This document shows, one piece after another, positions 18,545 through 29,297 of a stretch of 43,739 nucleotides of DNA. Within the stretch, counting starts at the first letter, position 1, and each line of letters begins with the position of its first letter. The stretch covers positions 1 to 43,739 of the forward strand of contig SBGG01000077.1 in NCBI GenBank assembly GCA_006226685.1, written 5' to 3'. The stretch is from Sphingomonadales bacterium (lineage in GTDB: Bacteria; Pseudomonadota; Alphaproteobacteria; Sphingomonadales; Sphingomonadaceae). A model generated the notes under the pieces. It did no database searches. It worked only from the letters and a program-made list of their open reading frames with translations, and was not told the DNA's origin. Both the position numbers and the translations under genes were made by a program.

Positions 18545-19968
18545 GCTGCCTTCCTTTCCTTGCTCACTGCTTCAGATAGTCCCGCCGCCCATTTGGTAAT
18601 GTCGCCTGCCCCAAGACAGACGATCATGTCATCGGCGCGCAAGTCGGCGGAAATGGCCTGCGCCAATGCCTCGGGTCCGGCAACGGCAGCGGCGGCGCGA
18701 TGCCCGCGCCGCTTCAATCCCGCAACCAGTGCTTCATTGTCGACACCCTCAATCGGCTGCTCGCCCGCCGCATAGACGGGGGCGACATAGACGACATCGG
18801 CGTCGTTGAAAGCCTGCTGAAATTCATCCATCAGATCATGCAGACGGGTGAAGCGATGCGGCTGCACCACCGCCACGACACGCCCCTTCGCCCCTTCCCG
18901 CGCAGCGGCCAGCACCGCTTTGATCTCGACCGGATGATGACCATAATCGTCGATCACCGTCGCGATACCGCCATCGGGGATCGCAATCTCGCCGACCTTG
19001 GTGAAGCGGCGCTTCACCCCGCCAAACTGGGTAAAGCCGGTACGGATCGTCGCATCGTCAATGCCCATTTGCAGCGCGACGCCGATCGCCGCCATCGCAT
19101 TGAGCACATTATGCCGCCCCGGCATCGGCAATTCGATATCCTCGATCCGCCGGACCGAACCGTCCCGTTCCCGCACCTGAACGTCGAAACGGTTGCCGCC
19201 GGGGAAAGGCCGCACATTTTCGCCGCGAATATCGGCCTGCGCCGAAAAGCCATAAGTAACGATGCGCCGGTCCTGCACGCGCGGCAGGATCGCCTGCACC
19301 TCGGGGTGATCGAGACACAATATCGCCGCACCGTAAAAGGGCACATTTTCGACGAATTCGACAAAGGCGTCCTTCACCCTGTCGAAACTGCCATAATGAT
19401 CGAGATGTTCGGGATCGATATTGGTGACGATCGCATAGGTACCGTCGAGCCGCAGGAAGCTGCCGTCGCTCTCATCGGCCTCCACCACCATCCAGTCGCT
19501 CTCGCCAAGGCGGGCGTTGGAGCCATAGGCATTGATGATACCGCCGTTAATGACCGTCGGGTCCACCCCGCCGGCATCGAGCAGCGCCGCGACCATCGAG
19601 GTCGTCGTCGTCTTGCCATGCGTTCCGGCCACGGCGACGGTGCTCTTCAGACGCATCAGCTCCGCCAGCATCTCGGCCCGGCGGACGACAGGAATGCGTT
19701 TTTCCAGCGCCAGCTCCACTTCCGGATTGCCGCGCTTGATCGCGGTGGACGTCACCACGACCGCCGCATCGCCCAGATTTTCGGCCTTGTGACCGATCAT
19801 CACCTTGATGCCGCGCTTGCGCAGTCCCTCGACGACATAGCTGTCCGCCATGTCCGATCCCTGCACGCTATAGCCCAGATTATGCATCACCTCGGCAATG
19901 CCGGACATGCCGATACCGCCAATGCCGATGAAATGGATCGTGCCGATGTCGGTTGCGACGCCCTTCAT
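18541..19968 (-). CDS. murC: UDP-N-acetylmuramate–L-alanine ligase
   Basis: This cytosolic Mur ligase adds L-alanine to UDP-MurNAc. It shows the N-terminal Rossmann motif [15 protein letters not shown] (12–26), the ATP loop [13 protein letters not shown] (about 113–125) and the [11 protein letters not shown] segment. Also present are the [13 protein letters not shown] region and the C-terminal [14 protein letters not shown] motif. The start at 19968 overlaps the murG stop (ATGA) and leads directly into the Rossmann motif. Upstream starts in the same frame would add Arg-rich residues encoded over murG. The product of 475 residues is normal. Confidence 0.97.
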   Translation of the reverse strand: MKGVATDIGTIHFIGIGGIGMSGIAEVMHNLGYSVQGSDMADSYVVEGLRKRGIKVMIGHKAENLGDAAVVVTSTAIKRGNPEVELALEKRIPVVRRAEMLAELMRLKSTVAVAGTHGKTTTTSMVAALLDAGGVDPTVINGGIINAYGSNARLGESDWMVVEADESDGSFLRLDGTYAIVTNIDPEHLDHYGSFDRVKDAFVEFVENVPFYGAAILCLDHPEVQAILPRVQDRRIVTYGFSAQADIRGENVRPFPGGNRFDVQVRERDGSVRRIEDIELPMPGRHNVLNAMAAIGVALQMGIDDATIRTGFTQFGGVKRRFTKVGEIAIPDGGIATVIDDYGHHPVEIKAVLAAAREGAKGRVVAVVQPHRFTRLHDLMDEFQQAFNDADVVYVAPVYAAGEQPIEGVDNEALVAGLKRRGHRAAAAVAGPEALAQAISADLRADDMIVCLGAGDITKWAAGLSEAVSKERKAA

Positions 19969-21137
19969 GCCGGAACCCCCGGAAGATCCAGCGACGGAGA
20001 AGAGGAAACGGGCTTTACGGTTACGGGCGTATTCATCAACGGGGCGGTTCCGATCGATTCCAGAAGGTCGGCCATGTCGCGGGCGGCATTGGGGCGCCCA
20101 CAATTCCATGCGCGCCGGGCCGCATTTTGCAGCGCGCCGGGTTCCATCGCCATTTTCTGCATCTGCTTGGCGAGTTCGACGGGGGTGAAACGCGATTGCG
20201 GGATCGAGCGCGCACCACCGGCCTCGACCATCTCCTTCACATTCGCGGTCTGGTGGTCATCCATCGCGGATGGCAGCGGGATCAGGATTGCGGGGCGCCC
20301 CGCGACCGTCAGCTCCGCCAGCGTGGAAGCGCCCGCGCGCGCAATCACCAGATGCGCCCAGTTCAGCTTTTCCGGCATATCGGTGATATAGGTCGCGAGA
20401 TCCGCCGGAATTTCCAGCTCCGCATAGGTGGCGCGCACCCGCTCAATATCCTCGGCGCGGCATTGCTGCGTCACCTGCAATCGCCGCCGCAACGATATGG
20501 GCAGCAGCGACAGCCCTTCCGGCACGACCTGCGACAGGATGCTCGCGCCCTGACTGCCCCCGGTTACAAGCAGGCGGAACACGCTCTCATCGGTCAGCGC
20601 AGGAAATTCCTCATCGCGCAGCGCCAGCACTTCCTCGCGCACCGGATTGCCGATCAGGTGAACCTTGGGCGCATATTTCGGCTTCAGCTTCCGCACGTCC
20701 GGATAGGCAGTGGCGATCGCATTCACCCGCCGCGCCAGCAGCCGGTTGACGCGGCCCAGCACCGCATTTTGTTCGTGCACAACGGTCGGTATCCCGTCCT
20801 TCAGCGCGCCGAGCAACGCGGGCAGCGCCGGATAGCCGCCGAAACCGACGACTACGGAAGGCTGAAACGTCTCATACATGCGCCGCGCCATGTCGCGCCC
20901 GGCAATGATGCCGCGTATTCCCCGGATCCAGCCCACAGGCCCGCCCTGCATCCGCCCGGCGGGCAGCACATGGACGGCGGCCTCCTGAAATATGCCCGGT
21001 ATCTTCGCGCCGCGCTCATCGGTGACGAGCGCGACATGGTGGCCGCGCGCCATCAGCTCTTCAGCGACGGCATGCGCCGGGATCATATGCCCCCCGGTCC
21101 CGCCCGCGGCGAGAACGAAGTGACGGGTAATGGTCAT
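19965..21137 (-). CDS. murG: UDP-GlcNAc:lipid I N-acetylglucosaminyltransferase
   Basis: This peripheral membrane glycosyltransferase (GT28) converts lipid I to lipid II on the cytoplasmic face. The acceptor-site loop [12 protein letters not shown] (about residues 10–21), a second glycine loop [17 protein letters not shown] and the donor-binding [14 protein letters not shown] and [23 protein letters not shown] blocks are clear. The ATG at 21137 overlaps the ftsW stop (ATGA) and has GGAG seven bases upstream; the ATG four codons earlier is less well placed. A C-terminal Ser/Pro-rich tail extends past the usual end. Confidence 0.97.
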   Translation of the reverse strand: MTITRHFVLAAGGTGGHMIPAHAVAEELMARGHHVALVTDERGAKIPGIFQEAAVHVLPAGRMQGGPVGWIRGIRGIIAGRDMARRMYETFQPSVVVGFGGYPALPALLGALKDGIPTVVHEQNAVLGRVNRLLARRVNAIATAYPDVRKLKPKYAPKVHLIGNPVREEVLALRDEEFPALTDESVFRLLVTGGSQGASILSQVVPEGLSLLPISLRRRLQVTQQCRAEDIERVRATYAELEIPADLATYITDMPEKLNWAHLVIARAGASTLAELTVAGRPAILIPLPSAMDDHQTANVKEMVEAGGARSIPQSRFTPVELAKQMQKMAMEPGALQNAARRAWNCGRPNAARDMADLLESIGTAPLMNTPVTVKPVSSSPSLDLPGVPA

Positions 21138-22369
21138 CGTCCGCTCCATTTCGTGGCGCGGGGCTTGCCGTCCATATAAGGATTGCGTCTGGTGAACGCG
21201 AGCAACAGCCCCACTCCGATACAGAGCGCCAGCATAGAGGAGCCGCCGTAGCTGATAAAGGGGAGTGTCATACCCTTTGACGGAAAAATCTGTGCATTAA
21301 CGCCCATATTGATGATCGCCTGCAGACCGAACTGGATCGTAAGGCCCGCCGAGGCAAGAATGATGAACAGATTATCCTCATCCAGCAGGCGCAGCAGCAC
21401 CCGCATCACGATCGCCAGATAGACGAGCGCAATGGCGATGCAGGCGATCAGGCCGAACTCCTCGCCGATCACAGAGAAGATATAATCGGTATGCGCCTCG
21501 GGCAGGCGAAACTTCGCCTGTCCACCACCCGGCCCCACGCCGGTAAAGCCGCCATGGGTAATAGTGCGATGCGCAAGGTCCGTCTGATCCGGTCCGGTAT
21601 CAAGCCGCGTGCCGATGCCGAGGAAATCATTGATCCGCTGCCGCCCGTTTTCATAGAAGAGATAGACCGCGACCAGCAGGCCAACCGCCCCCGCCCCCAG
21701 TAGCGCAATCAGACGGGCCGACGCCCCCGCCAGCAACAGCAGCGCACCCCAGCAGGCGCAGAAAATCACGGTCTGGCCGAAATCGGGCTGCCGCATCAAC
21801 AGGATCGCGATGACACCGGTAATGAAGCCGGTGAGCGCCATCATCGGCAAGGAACTGTCCCTTTCCCGCAGCGAAAGGAGCCAGGCCATGGCAACGACAT
21901 AGACGGGTTTCAGGAATTCCGAGGGCTGAAACCGCATACCCGGCAGGTGAATCCAGCGTTTCGCACCGTTCACATTCTCACCCAGCAACGGCACGAACAA
22001 CAGGCAAAAGAAGAAGATCACCGCCGCAATGACGGCAAAGCGGCGCGCCTGTTCCTTGGGCAGCATCGACACACCGAGCATGACCGGCACGCCCAGCCCG
22101 ACCCAGAGCAGCTGACGATAGAAATAGATGAGCGGATCAACGCTGACATCGCTGGTCGAGCGGTCGATCGCCGCAACCGGAGAGGCCGCCGCAACCGCCA
22201 CCAGCCCGATCGCGATCAGGATGATGATGAGCGCCAGCAGCAGCCGGTCGATCTCCCAGAACCAGATGGCAAGTGCCGTCCGTTCGCGGGGAACCGTTTT
22301 CGCACGAAAATCCCGCACCATCTGGCCGGGCCGGAACTGGCGGCGCGGACTGGACCCGCTTTCACGCAT
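21134..22369 (-). CDS. ftsW: Septal peptidoglycan glycosyltransferase FtsW
   Basis: This SEDS-family polytopic protein polymerises lipid II at the septum together with FtsI. About ten membrane helices are visible. Diagnostic stretches are KRWIHLPGMRFQPSEFLKPVYV, MRQPDFGQTVIF, AHTDYIFSVIGEEFGL and the C-terminal KGMTLPFISYGGSSML. The chosen start at 22369 gives a basic cytoplasmic head of about 35 residues (RRQFRPGQMVRDFRAK) before the first helix and overlaps the murD stop by 8 bases. Longer frames would add residues encoded within murD. Length 411 residues, as usual. Confidence 0.96.
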   Translation of the reverse strand: MRESGSSPRRQFRPGQMVRDFRAKTVPRERTALAIWFWEIDRLLLALIIILIAIGLVAVAAASPVAAIDRSTSDVSVDPLIYFYRQLLWVGLGVPVMLGVSMLPKEQARRFAVIAAVIFFFCLLFVPLLGENVNGAKRWIHLPGMRFQPSEFLKPVYVVAMAWLLSLRERDSSLPMMALTGFITGVIAILLMRQPDFGQTVIFCACWGALLLLAGASARLIALLGAGAVGLLVAVYLFYENGRQRINDFLGIGTRLDTGPDQTDLAHRTITHGGFTGVGPGGGQAKFRLPEAHTDYIFSVIGEEFGLIACIAIALVYLAIVMRVLLRLLDEDNLFIILASAGLTIQFGLQAIINMGVNAQIFPSKGMTLPFISYGGSSMLALCIGVGLLLAFTRRNPYMDGKPRATKWSGR

Positions 22370-23690
22370 CGGGATCCGGGCTTTCCAATGCGGCGACGGC
22401 GGCGGTAAAGGCATCCCCCCGCGCCTCGAAATCGCGAAACTGATCGAAACTGGCGCAGGCCGGGGAAAGCAGCACGACATCGCCGGGCCGCGCGGCCTGC
22501 GCCGCGTGGCGCACCGCCGTCACCAGCAATTCGCTGTCATCCACGGGCATGTGCGGCCGCAACAGGTCGGCGAACATATGCCCTGCCTCGCCGATCGTAT
22601 AGGCGGCCTTGATGTTGGAATAATAGGGTACGCATTCATCGAGATTATTCGACTTGGCGAGCCCGCCCACAATCCAGTGGATACGCGCCTTGCCTTCGAT
22701 TGGCGGATAAGCGGCAAGCGCGGGTGCGGTCGAGGCCGCATTGGTCGCCTTGCTGTCGTTGACGAACAGTACGCCGTTCACCTCGGCCACGCGCTGCATC
22801 CGGTGGGGCAGCGCGGCATAGCTTTGCAGCGCCTGCTCGATCACAGCGTCGGTTATACCGAGGGACCGCGCAACCGCCCGGGCGACCACCGCATTCTGGG
22901 CATTATGCGGCCCCTGCAAGGCGGGCCAGCGCGCCTGCTCTTCTGCGCCGATATCGGCGGCATGGACTCCGGTCACGCCGTCAAGCGCCCCGGCAATCGC
23001 CCGCACATTGTCATCATCAAGCGCAATGATGCGTGCGCGACCCGGCGATTGCATCGCGAACAACCGGGCCTTGGACGCGCAATAGCCCGGAAAACCATCA
23101 TAACGATCGAGGTGGTCGGGCGTGATGTTGAGCAGCACCGCGACATCGCAATCGAGGCTGTAACTGAGGTCGATCTGATAGCTCGACAGCTCCAGCACAT
23201 AAACACCGCCCTCGGGAAGCGGGTCCTGCCCGAGGATCGGCAGGCCGATATTACCGCCCATGCGCGTCGGAATGCCCGCCGCCTCGATGATATGGTGGAC
23301 CAGCGCAGTGGTCGTCGATTTGCCGTTGGTGCCGGTGATGCCGACGACGCGATGCGCGGGCAGGGTCGGACGGGCGAGCGCGAACAGCTCAATATCGCCG
23401 ATCACCGGCACCCCCGCCGCCCGGGCATGGTCAGAGATCGGATGACGATTAAGCGGTACGCCGGGCGACACCACCACGCCATCGAAACCGGAAAGGTCGA
23501 GCGTCAGCGGATCGGCGATATGAGCCTTGCCCGCAACCGTGGCGCGCGCATCTTCGCGCGTGTCCCATGCGGTGACCTCGGCGCCGCTGGCCGCAAGACA
23601 TTCGACGGTAGCAAGGCCGGAACGGGCCAGGCCCAGCACCACATAGCGTTTCCCGGCAAAGATGGAAGAGACGATCCCCACGCCGCTCAC
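22362..23690 (-). CDS. murD: UDP-N-acetylmuramoyl-L-alanine–D-glutamate ligase
   Basis: This cytosolic Mur ligase adds D-glutamate. The N-terminal domain has [15 protein letters not shown] and [14 protein letters not shown], the ATP loop is [15 protein letters not shown] (about 117–131), and later blocks include [23 protein letters not shown] and [13 protein letters not shown]. Translation starts at a GTG overlapping the mraY stop (GTGA). At 442 residues it is of normal length. The 3' end overlaps ftsW by 8 bases, the longest overlap in the cluster. Confidence 0.96.
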   Translation of the reverse strand: MSGVGIVSSIFAGKRYVVLGLARSGLATVECLAASGAEVTAWDTREDARATVAGKAHIADPLTLDLSGFDGVVVSPGVPLNRHPISDHARAAGVPVIGDIELFALARPTLPAHRVVGITGTNGKSTTTALVHHIIEAAGIPTRMGGNIGLPILGQDPLPEGGVYVLELSSYQIDLSYSLDCDVAVLLNITPDHLDRYDGFPGYCASKARLFAMQSPGRARIIALDDDNVRAIAGALDGVTGVHAADIGAEEQARWPALQGPHNAQNAVVARAVARSLGITDAVIEQALQSYAALPHRMQRVAEVNGVLFVNDSKATNAASTAPALAAYPPIEGKARIHWIVGGLAKSNNLDECVPYYSNIKAAYTIGEAGHMFADLLRPHMPVDDSELLVTAVRHAAQAARPGDVVLLSPACASFDQFRDFEARGDAFTAAVAALESPDPDA

Positions 23691-24757
23691 CTCAGCTTCA
23701 GCGTGGCGAGACCCGCCAGCGCGAGGGCGAAGGATATGATCCAGAACCGCACCACGACCGTGGTTTCAGGCCAGCCGAGCTGTTCGAAATGATGGTGGAT
23801 CGGCGCCATGCGAAACACCCGCTTGCCGGTGCGTTTATAGAAGAACACCTGAATGATGACCGACAGCGCCTCGACCACGAACAGGCCGCCGATCACGCCC
23901 AGCACGATTTCATGGTGGGAGACGACGGCGATCACGCCGATGGTGCCGCCCAGCGCAAGGCTGCCCGTGTCGCCCATGAACACGGCGGCGGGCGGCGCAT
24001 TGAACCAGAGAAAGGCAAGCCCCGCGCCGATGATCGCGCCGGTCAGGATCGCCAGATTGCCCGCGCCCGGCACATGGGGGATGCCCAGATATTCGGCGAA
24101 ATCGGCGCGCCCCGCCAGATAAACGATTGCGGTGAACGCCATGCACGCGATCACCACCGGCATGGTGGCGAGCCCGTCTAGACCGTCGGTCAGGTTGACC
24201 GCATTACCGAAAGCCACGATCACGAAAGCCGCAAACAGATAATAAAATGGGCCAAGGTCAATGACCGGTCCGTTCCAAAAGGGAATATAGAGCGCCGTGC
24301 CGTTCTGATGCACGATCAGGATCGCCGCGATCCCGGCAATCAGAAACTCCACCCCCAGCCGCAACCGGCCGGACAATCCCGCCGTGCTCGCCTTGGTCAC
24401 CTTGTCATAATCATCGAGAAAGCCGATCGCGCCGAACCCCATGGTCACGCACAGGCACGCCCAGAGATAGAGGGAGGAGAGATCCATCCACAACAGTACC
24501 GAAACCAGCATGGAGGTAAGGATCATCAACCCGCCCATGGTCGGCGTGCCACGCTTGGCGAGATGGGTCTGCGGCCCGTCGGTACGAATCGGCTGCCCCT
24601 TGCCCTGACGCAGCCGCAACCACAGGATGAAACGCGGCCCGATCAGCAGGCCAAGCAGCAAAGCAGTGGCGATCGCCGCGCCCGCGCGAAAGCTGAGATA
24701 ACGGACGAGGTTGAGTACCCCGGGAAAATCAAGCTGTTGGGCCAGCCAGTATAACAT
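23687..24757 (-). CDS. mraY: Phospho-N-acetylmuramoyl-pentapeptide-transferase
   Basis: This polytopic membrane enzyme attaches phospho-MurNAc-pentapeptide to undecaprenyl phosphate, giving lipid I. The catalytic acidic motifs GFLDDYDKV and [10 protein letters not shown], the [12 protein letters not shown] segment and the histidine-rich [24 protein letters not shown] loop are all present among about ten helices. The 356 residues fit the family. The ATG follows the murF stop by three bases (TGATGAATG). Confidence 0.98.
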   Translation of the reverse strand: MLYWLAQQLDFPGVLNLVRYLSFRAGAAIATALLLGLLIGPRFILWLRLRQGKGQPIRTDGPQTHLAKRGTPTMGGLMILTSMLVSVLLWMDLSSLYLWACLCVTMGFGAIGFLDDYDKVTKASTAGLSGRLRLGVEFLIAGIAAILIVHQNGTALYIPFWNGPVIDLGPFYYLFAAFVIVAFGNAVNLTDGLDGLATMPVVIACMAFTAIVYLAGRADFAEYLGIPHVPGAGNLAILTGAIIGAGLAFLWFNAPPAAVFMGDTGSLALGGTIGVIAVVSHHEIVLGVIGGLFVVEALSVIIQVFFYKRTGKRVFRMAPIHHHFEQLGWPETTVVVRFWIISFALALAGLATLKLR

Positions 24758-24760
24758 TCA

Positions 24761-26167
24761 TCAATCTCCGCCGAAGAGTGCCGCGACAAGCCGCGACAAA
24801 CCGACACTGTTGGAACCCTTGACGAGGATTACGTCATCCGGCTGCATCCGGGCCTTCACCATTCGAATCGCCGCATCGGCGTCGGGCACATGCTCCAAAG
24901 CCATGCGCCCTTCAAGCCTGTGCGCAAGCGGCGCCATTTCCGCGCCCACCAGTATCGCCAGATCCACCTGCGCCTGTTGCATCGGATCGGCAAGCCCCTC
25001 GTGCAATTCGGCGCTGCGATCGCCCAGTTCCTTCATCGCGCCCAATACCGCGATCCGCCGCGCGCCCTTTTCCCGACCCAGTTGCCGCAGGGTCGCCGCC
25101 ATCGACAAGGGGTTGGCATTGTAACTCTCATCGATCAGCAGAGCCTCACCCTGCCCCGCCCTGACCTGGCTGCGCGCGCCCCGGCCCGGCAAGCCGGGCA
25201 GTTCGGCCAGAGCCAGCCCGGCCGTCGCGAGATCGGCGCCGACCGCTTCGACCGCTGCCACTATGGCCAGCGAGTTGGAAACATTATGATCGCCCGGAGC
25301 GGCCATGGTGTAGCACAGCTCCGCATCGGGCAGACGCGCCGAAATCAACGTGCCACCACCTGCTGCCGGTACAGCCTCCATCGCACGGACATCGGCGCCC
25401 TCCCCCATGCCGAAGGTAATGATACGCGCGCCCTGCTCCTCCGCCTTTTCCCGCAGCAGGTCGCGATAGGGGCTGTCCTCGGGAATGATCGCGATACCGC
25501 CCGGCTCCAGCCCCTCGAATATCTCCGCCTTGGCATGGGCGATCGCTTCTTCCGTGCCGAAAAATTCGATGTGGGCGGGCGCGATCGCGGTGACGATGGC
25601 AACATGCGGCCGTACCAACCGGGTAAGCGCAGCCAGTTCGCCGAAATGGTTCATCCCCATTTCGAAGATACCGAACCGGCTATCCCGCGGCATCCGGGCC
25701 AGCGAAAGCGGCACCCCGACATGATTATTGTAACTTTTGACCGAACGATGCACCTCACCCGGTCGAAACCGGTCGAGCGCCAGAAAAAGCGCTTCCTTGG
25801 TGCTGGTCTTGCCGACCGACCCAGTGACGCCGATCACCTTGCCGCTCATCCGGTCGCGCGCGGCCTTGCCCAGCGCATTCAGCGCCGCGCCGGTGTCACT
25901 CACCAGCACATGCGGCCGATCGATCGGGCTGGAGACAAGCGCACCTGCCGCGCCTGCATCAAACGCCTTGTCGAGAAAAGCGTGCCCGTCGGTCGCCTCG
26001 CCTTTCAACGCGATGAAGAGATCGCCCGGCCCGACCTCCCGGCTGTCGAAGGCGACACCGGTCACCCGAAAATCGGTCGATGCAACGCCTCCGGTTGCCC
26101 GCGCAATTTCCTCCCCGGTCCAGAGCGGTTCGGCCGCAACGGCTTCATCCACCGCCGCCTCGTTCAT
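24761..26167 (-). CDS. murF: UDP-N-acetylmuramoyl-tripeptide–D-alanyl-D-alanine ligase
   Basis: This Mur ligase adds the D-Ala-D-Ala dipeptide made by the ddl product encoded further along the cluster. The N-terminal VAFDSREVGPGDLFIALKG block, the ATP loop VTGSVGKTSTKEAL (about 114–127), EMGMNHFGEL and the LIDESYNANPLSM segment are diagnostic. I place the start at 26167, where the ATG overlaps the murE stop (ATGA); an ATG three codons earlier is possible. The protein is 468 residues long, as expected. Confidence 0.96.
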   Translation of the reverse strand: MNEAAVDEAVAAEPLWTGEEIARATGGVASTDFRVTGVAFDSREVGPGDLFIALKGEATDGHAFLDKAFDAGAAGALVSSPIDRPHVLVSDTGAALNALGKAARDRMSGKVIGVTGSVGKTSTKEALFLALDRFRPGEVHRSVKSYNNHVGVPLSLARMPRDSRFGIFEMGMNHFGELAALTRLVRPHVAIVTAIAPAHIEFFGTEEAIAHAKAEIFEGLEPGGIAIIPEDSPYRDLLREKAEEQGARIITFGMGEGADVRAMEAVPAAGGGTLISARLPDAELCYTMAAPGDHNVSNSLAIVAAVEAVGADLATAGLALAELPGLPGRGARSQVRAGQGEALLIDESYNANPLSMAATLRQLGREKGARRIAVLGAMKELGDRSAELHEGLADPMQQAQVDLAILVGAEMAPLAHRLEGRMALEHVPDADAAIRMVKARMQPDDVILVKGSNSVGLSRLVAALFGGD

Positions 26168-27594
26168 TGCGCGCATTCCCGCGCAACGGTCACATCGTCA
26201 AAGGGCAGAACCCGGTCGCCGATCACCTGTCCCTGTTCATGTCCCTTGCCCGCCAGCAGCACGATGTCGTCCGCGCCAGCCTGCGCAATGGCGGCGGCGA
26301 TGGCGGCGCGGCGGCCTCCAATCTCCTCCGCGTCCGGTGCGCCCGCCATGATCGCGGCGCGGATCGCAATGGGGTCCTCCGATCGCGGATTATCGTCGGT
26401 GACGATTACATGATCGGCCAGATCCATCGCGGTTCGCCCCATCAACGGACGTTTGCCCGCGTCACGATCCCCGCCCGCACCGAAGAGCACGATCAACCGC
26501 CCCTTCACATGCGGCCGCAGCGCCTCGATCGCCGCGCGCAACCCATCAGGCGTATGCGCATAATCAACATAGACCGGCGCGCCCGCCCTCGTCAGTACCG
26601 CCCGTTCCAGCCGCCCGCGCACCGGCTGCAGCCGCGAAAGCAGTGGTGCCAGAGCGGCAAATTCCGTTCCCGTTGCCATGACGAGCCCCGCCGCGACCAG
26701 CGTGTTGGCGGCCTGATAAGCGCCGATAAGCGGCAGCTCGATCCGATGTTCGGTTCCGTCTGCCAGGGCGATGGTCAGGGACTGCCCCAGTGGCGTCGGG
26801 CGGCGCGAAGCAAGGCGCAGCGCCTTCCCCTTTTCCCCGACGGTGAACAGGGTGAGTCCGCGGCGCGACGCCCGTTCGGCAACCTGCTCCGACCGGGGAT
26901 CATCGGCCCAGATCACGGCCGCTCCCCCCTCATCCACCACTTCGTCGAACAGCCGCATCTTCGCTTCGAAATAGCTGTCCATGTCACCGTGATAATCGAG
27001 ATGGTCGCGCGACAGGTTGGTGAAGGCCCCCGCCGCCACCGGCAATCCCTCGGTACGATATTGGGCGAGGCCATGGCTCGATGCCTCGAACGCGGCATGG
27101 GTGATGCCTTCCTTGCACAGCCCCGCCATGTTGGAGAGGAAAGTGACGATGTCGGGCGTGGTCAGCCCGGTCGACACCTGATCGACCGAGGTGGTGACGC
27201 CCAGCGTGCCGATCGAGGCCGCCTTGTGCCCCAGCATATGCCAGAGCTGGCGCGTCAGCTCCACGGTAGAGGTCTTGCCGTTGGTGCCGGTTACCGCCAC
27301 GCAGGTCGCAGGGAAAGGCGCGAAGAATTTTGCCGCCATCTGCGCGAACAGCCTGCGCGGTTCATCATCGGCGATATGCGGCACCCCCCGCACCACGGCG
27401 CCGGCGCGCGCCACCACCGCGACCGCACCTGCAGCGATCGCCGCCTCGATATAATCCTCGCCATTTACCCGCGCGCCCTGAAAGGCGCCGAAAACCGTAC
27501 CCGGCGCAACCTTGCGATGATCGATCGCAAAACCCGTCACCGATGCGGCGGCATCCGTTCCCGCCACATTTTCCGTCAGCATGTCTAGCCGCAT
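26164..27594 (-). CDS. murE: UDP-N-acetylmuramoyl-tripeptide synthetase, meso-DAP type
   Basis: This Mur ligase adds the third residue of the stem peptide. The ATP loop VAVTGTNGKTSTVEL (about 99–113), the FEASSHGL and NLSRDHLDYHGDM segments and the VDYAHTPDGLRAAIEAL block are present. The VTDDNPRSEDP motif marks specificity for meso-diaminopimelate rather than lysine, in line with a Gram-negative wall. The ATG at 27594 shares a base with the ftsI stop (TGATG), with GGAG seven bases upstream; a GTG one codon earlier is an equal possibility. Confidence 0.96.
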   Translation of the reverse strand: MRLDMLTENVAGTDAAASVTGFAIDHRKVAPGTVFGAFQGARVNGEDYIEAAIAAGAVAVVARAGAVVRGVPHIADDEPRRLFAQMAAKFFAPFPATCVAVTGTNGKTSTVELTRQLWHMLGHKAASIGTLGVTTSVDQVSTGLTTPDIVTFLSNMAGLCKEGITHAAFEASSHGLAQYRTEGLPVAAGAFTNLSRDHLDYHGDMDSYFEAKMRLFDEVVDEGGAAVIWADDPRSEQVAERASRRGLTLFTVGEKGKALRLASRRPTPLGQSLTIALADGTEHRIELPLIGAYQAANTLVAAGLVMATGTEFAALAPLLSRLQPVRGRLERAVLTRAGAPVYVDYAHTPDGLRAAIEALRPHVKGRLIVLFGAGGDRDAGKRPLMGRTAMDLADHVIVTDDNPRSEDPIAIRAAIMAGAPDAEEIGGRRAAIAAAIAQAGADDIVLLAGKGHEQGQVIGDRVLPFDDVTVARECAQ

Positions 27595-29297
27595 CACTCG
27601 TCTCCCTTGTCCTGGGACAGCAGCGGCATCAGTTCCGATATGTCAACATCGCGGCGCTCATCCGGCATGATCCCGAGCATCGGCCCGATACGCGTAACCA
27701 CCTTCTTCACCACCGGCGCCGAAGTATAGGCGGCGGTACGTACGCCGGGATGCTCATGACTGCCCTGCGGTTCATCCATCATCGCGAGCACGACATAACG
27801 CGGATTGTCCATCGGGAAAGCCGCCGCAAAGGTGGTGATGAGCGACCGGTGCGCATAACCGCCCTCAAACGGTTTTTCCGCGGTACCGGTCTTTCCGCCG
27901 ATCCGATATCCGGGGGCATCGGCATTACGCCCGGTGCCATTCATCACGATCATCCGCAACAACTGACGCATGCGCGCACTGGTGGAAGCAGAAAAGACGC
28001 GGCGCCCCTTCGGCACGTCGCCATCCTTGAGCTTCAGCAATGTCGTCGGCCGCCAGATGCCACCATTGACCAGCGCGGCATAGGCGCTGGCCAGATGCAG
28101 CGGCGTTACCGCAATACCGTGGCCATAGGCTGCGGTCATGGTGGTGATGCGCCCCCAGCTCGCCGGCCAGAGCGGCCGCGCCCGTTCCTTCAGCTCGATG
28201 CTCGGGCGCTGGTCGAACTCCAGCGCGCGATAAAGCTTCTGCATCGGCTCCGGACCCATTTCGTCGGCAATGCGGGCGGTAACGATGTTGGAACTGTGGA
28301 TCAGGGTTTCCGGCACATTGAGCCAGCGGCCCAGCGGATGGTCATCCTTGATGCGATAGCCGCCGACCTTGAGCGGCTCGGTCGCGTCATAGCGTTTCGC
28401 CATGGAGGTAACCACGCCCGCATCCATCGCCGCGCCGATGGCGATCGGCTTGAAGGTCGACCCCAGCTCATAACGGGACTGCACGACATTGTTGCGCCGC
28501 GCCGTATCGTCCTGCCCCAGCTTGTTGGGATCGAACACCGGGAAGGACGCCATCGCAATCACTTCTCCCGTATTGGCATCCAGCACAATGCCGGTCGCAC
28601 CCTTTGCCTGCTGATCCACCACCCCGGCGTAAAGTTCATTTTCGAGCGCACCCTGCACCCGGCTGTCGATCGACAGCACCATCGGTGTCCCGCGCTGCGA
28701 CGAATCGACCAGACGATCGTTGAACGCCGCCTCTACCCCCATGCCGCCATGAAAGCCCTCGCTATCTTTCACCGGCGCGAAGCCGAGCACATGGGCAGCA
28801 AGCGTCCGCTGCGGATAGACGCGTTCCTTTTCACGCGGAAATTCGATTCCCACTTCGCCCAGCGCGTTCACTTCGGCCACCTGCTCCGGCAAAGCCCGCT
28901 GGCGCAGATAGGCCCAGCCGCGCCCCGTCAGCTTCCCGTAAAAGGCGCTTTCGGGGGTATCGGGGAAAATCTCGTGCAGCTTGCGCGCCAGTTCATGCGG
29001 GTCGCCGATCAGCTTGTCGGGACGAACCGAGATGGAATAGGCATCCATCGTACGTGCCAGCGGAATGCCGTTGCGATCGACAATATCGGCGCGCGGCGGC
29101 ATTCCGGCCATCACATAGCCGAGCCGCCCCTGACCGTCGGTGAACACGCCCATCCAGACCAGCCGACCGATCAGCACGAGCGAAATCGCAACGATCAGCA
29201 GCAGGACGAACATCAGCCGCTGCTGCGCAATCGCCGTCAGATTGAGCCGTTCCCGGTTGACGGGCAATCGGTCGTGTCGGACGACGATCGTCGCCAT
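27594..29297 (-). CDS. ftsI: Septal transpeptidase FtsI (PBP3)
   Basis: This class B penicillin-binding protein cross-links septal peptidoglycan in partnership with FtsW. A short cytoplasmic tail and one membrane helix (about 29–50) precede the periplasmic dimerisation domain. The transpeptidase motifs are STFK (S280–K283, the catalytic serine), SSN (335–337) and KTGT (469–472). The 567 residues agree with the family. Its ATG shares a base with the ftsL stop. The C-terminus ends acidic (LSQDKGDE) with no extra domain. Confidence 0.97.
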   Translation of the reverse strand: MATIVVRHDRLPVNRERLNLTAIAQQRLMFVLLLIVAISLVLIGRLVWMGVFTDGQGRLGYVMAGMPPRADIVDRNGIPLARTMDAYSISVRPDKLIGDPHELARKLHEIFPDTPESAFYGKLTGRGWAYLRQRALPEQVAEVNALGEVGIEFPREKERVYPQRTLAAHVLGFAPVKDSEGFHGGMGVEAAFNDRLVDSSQRGTPMVLSIDSRVQGALENELYAGVVDQQAKGATGIVLDANTGEVIAMASFPVFDPNKLGQDDTARRNNVVQSRYELGSTFKPIAIGAAMDAGVVTSMAKRYDATEPLKVGGYRIKDDHPLGRWLNVPETLIHSSNIVTARIADEMGPEPMQKLYRALEFDQRPSIELKERARPLWPASWGRITTMTAAYGHGIAVTPLHLASAYAALVNGGIWRPTTLLKLKDGDVPKGRRVFSASTSARMRQLLRMIVMNGTGRNADAPGYRIGGKTGTAEKPFEGGYAHRSLITTFAAAFPMDNPRYVVLAMMDEPQGSHEHPGVRTAAYTSAPVVKKVVTRIGPMLGIMPDERRDVDISELMPLLSQDKGDE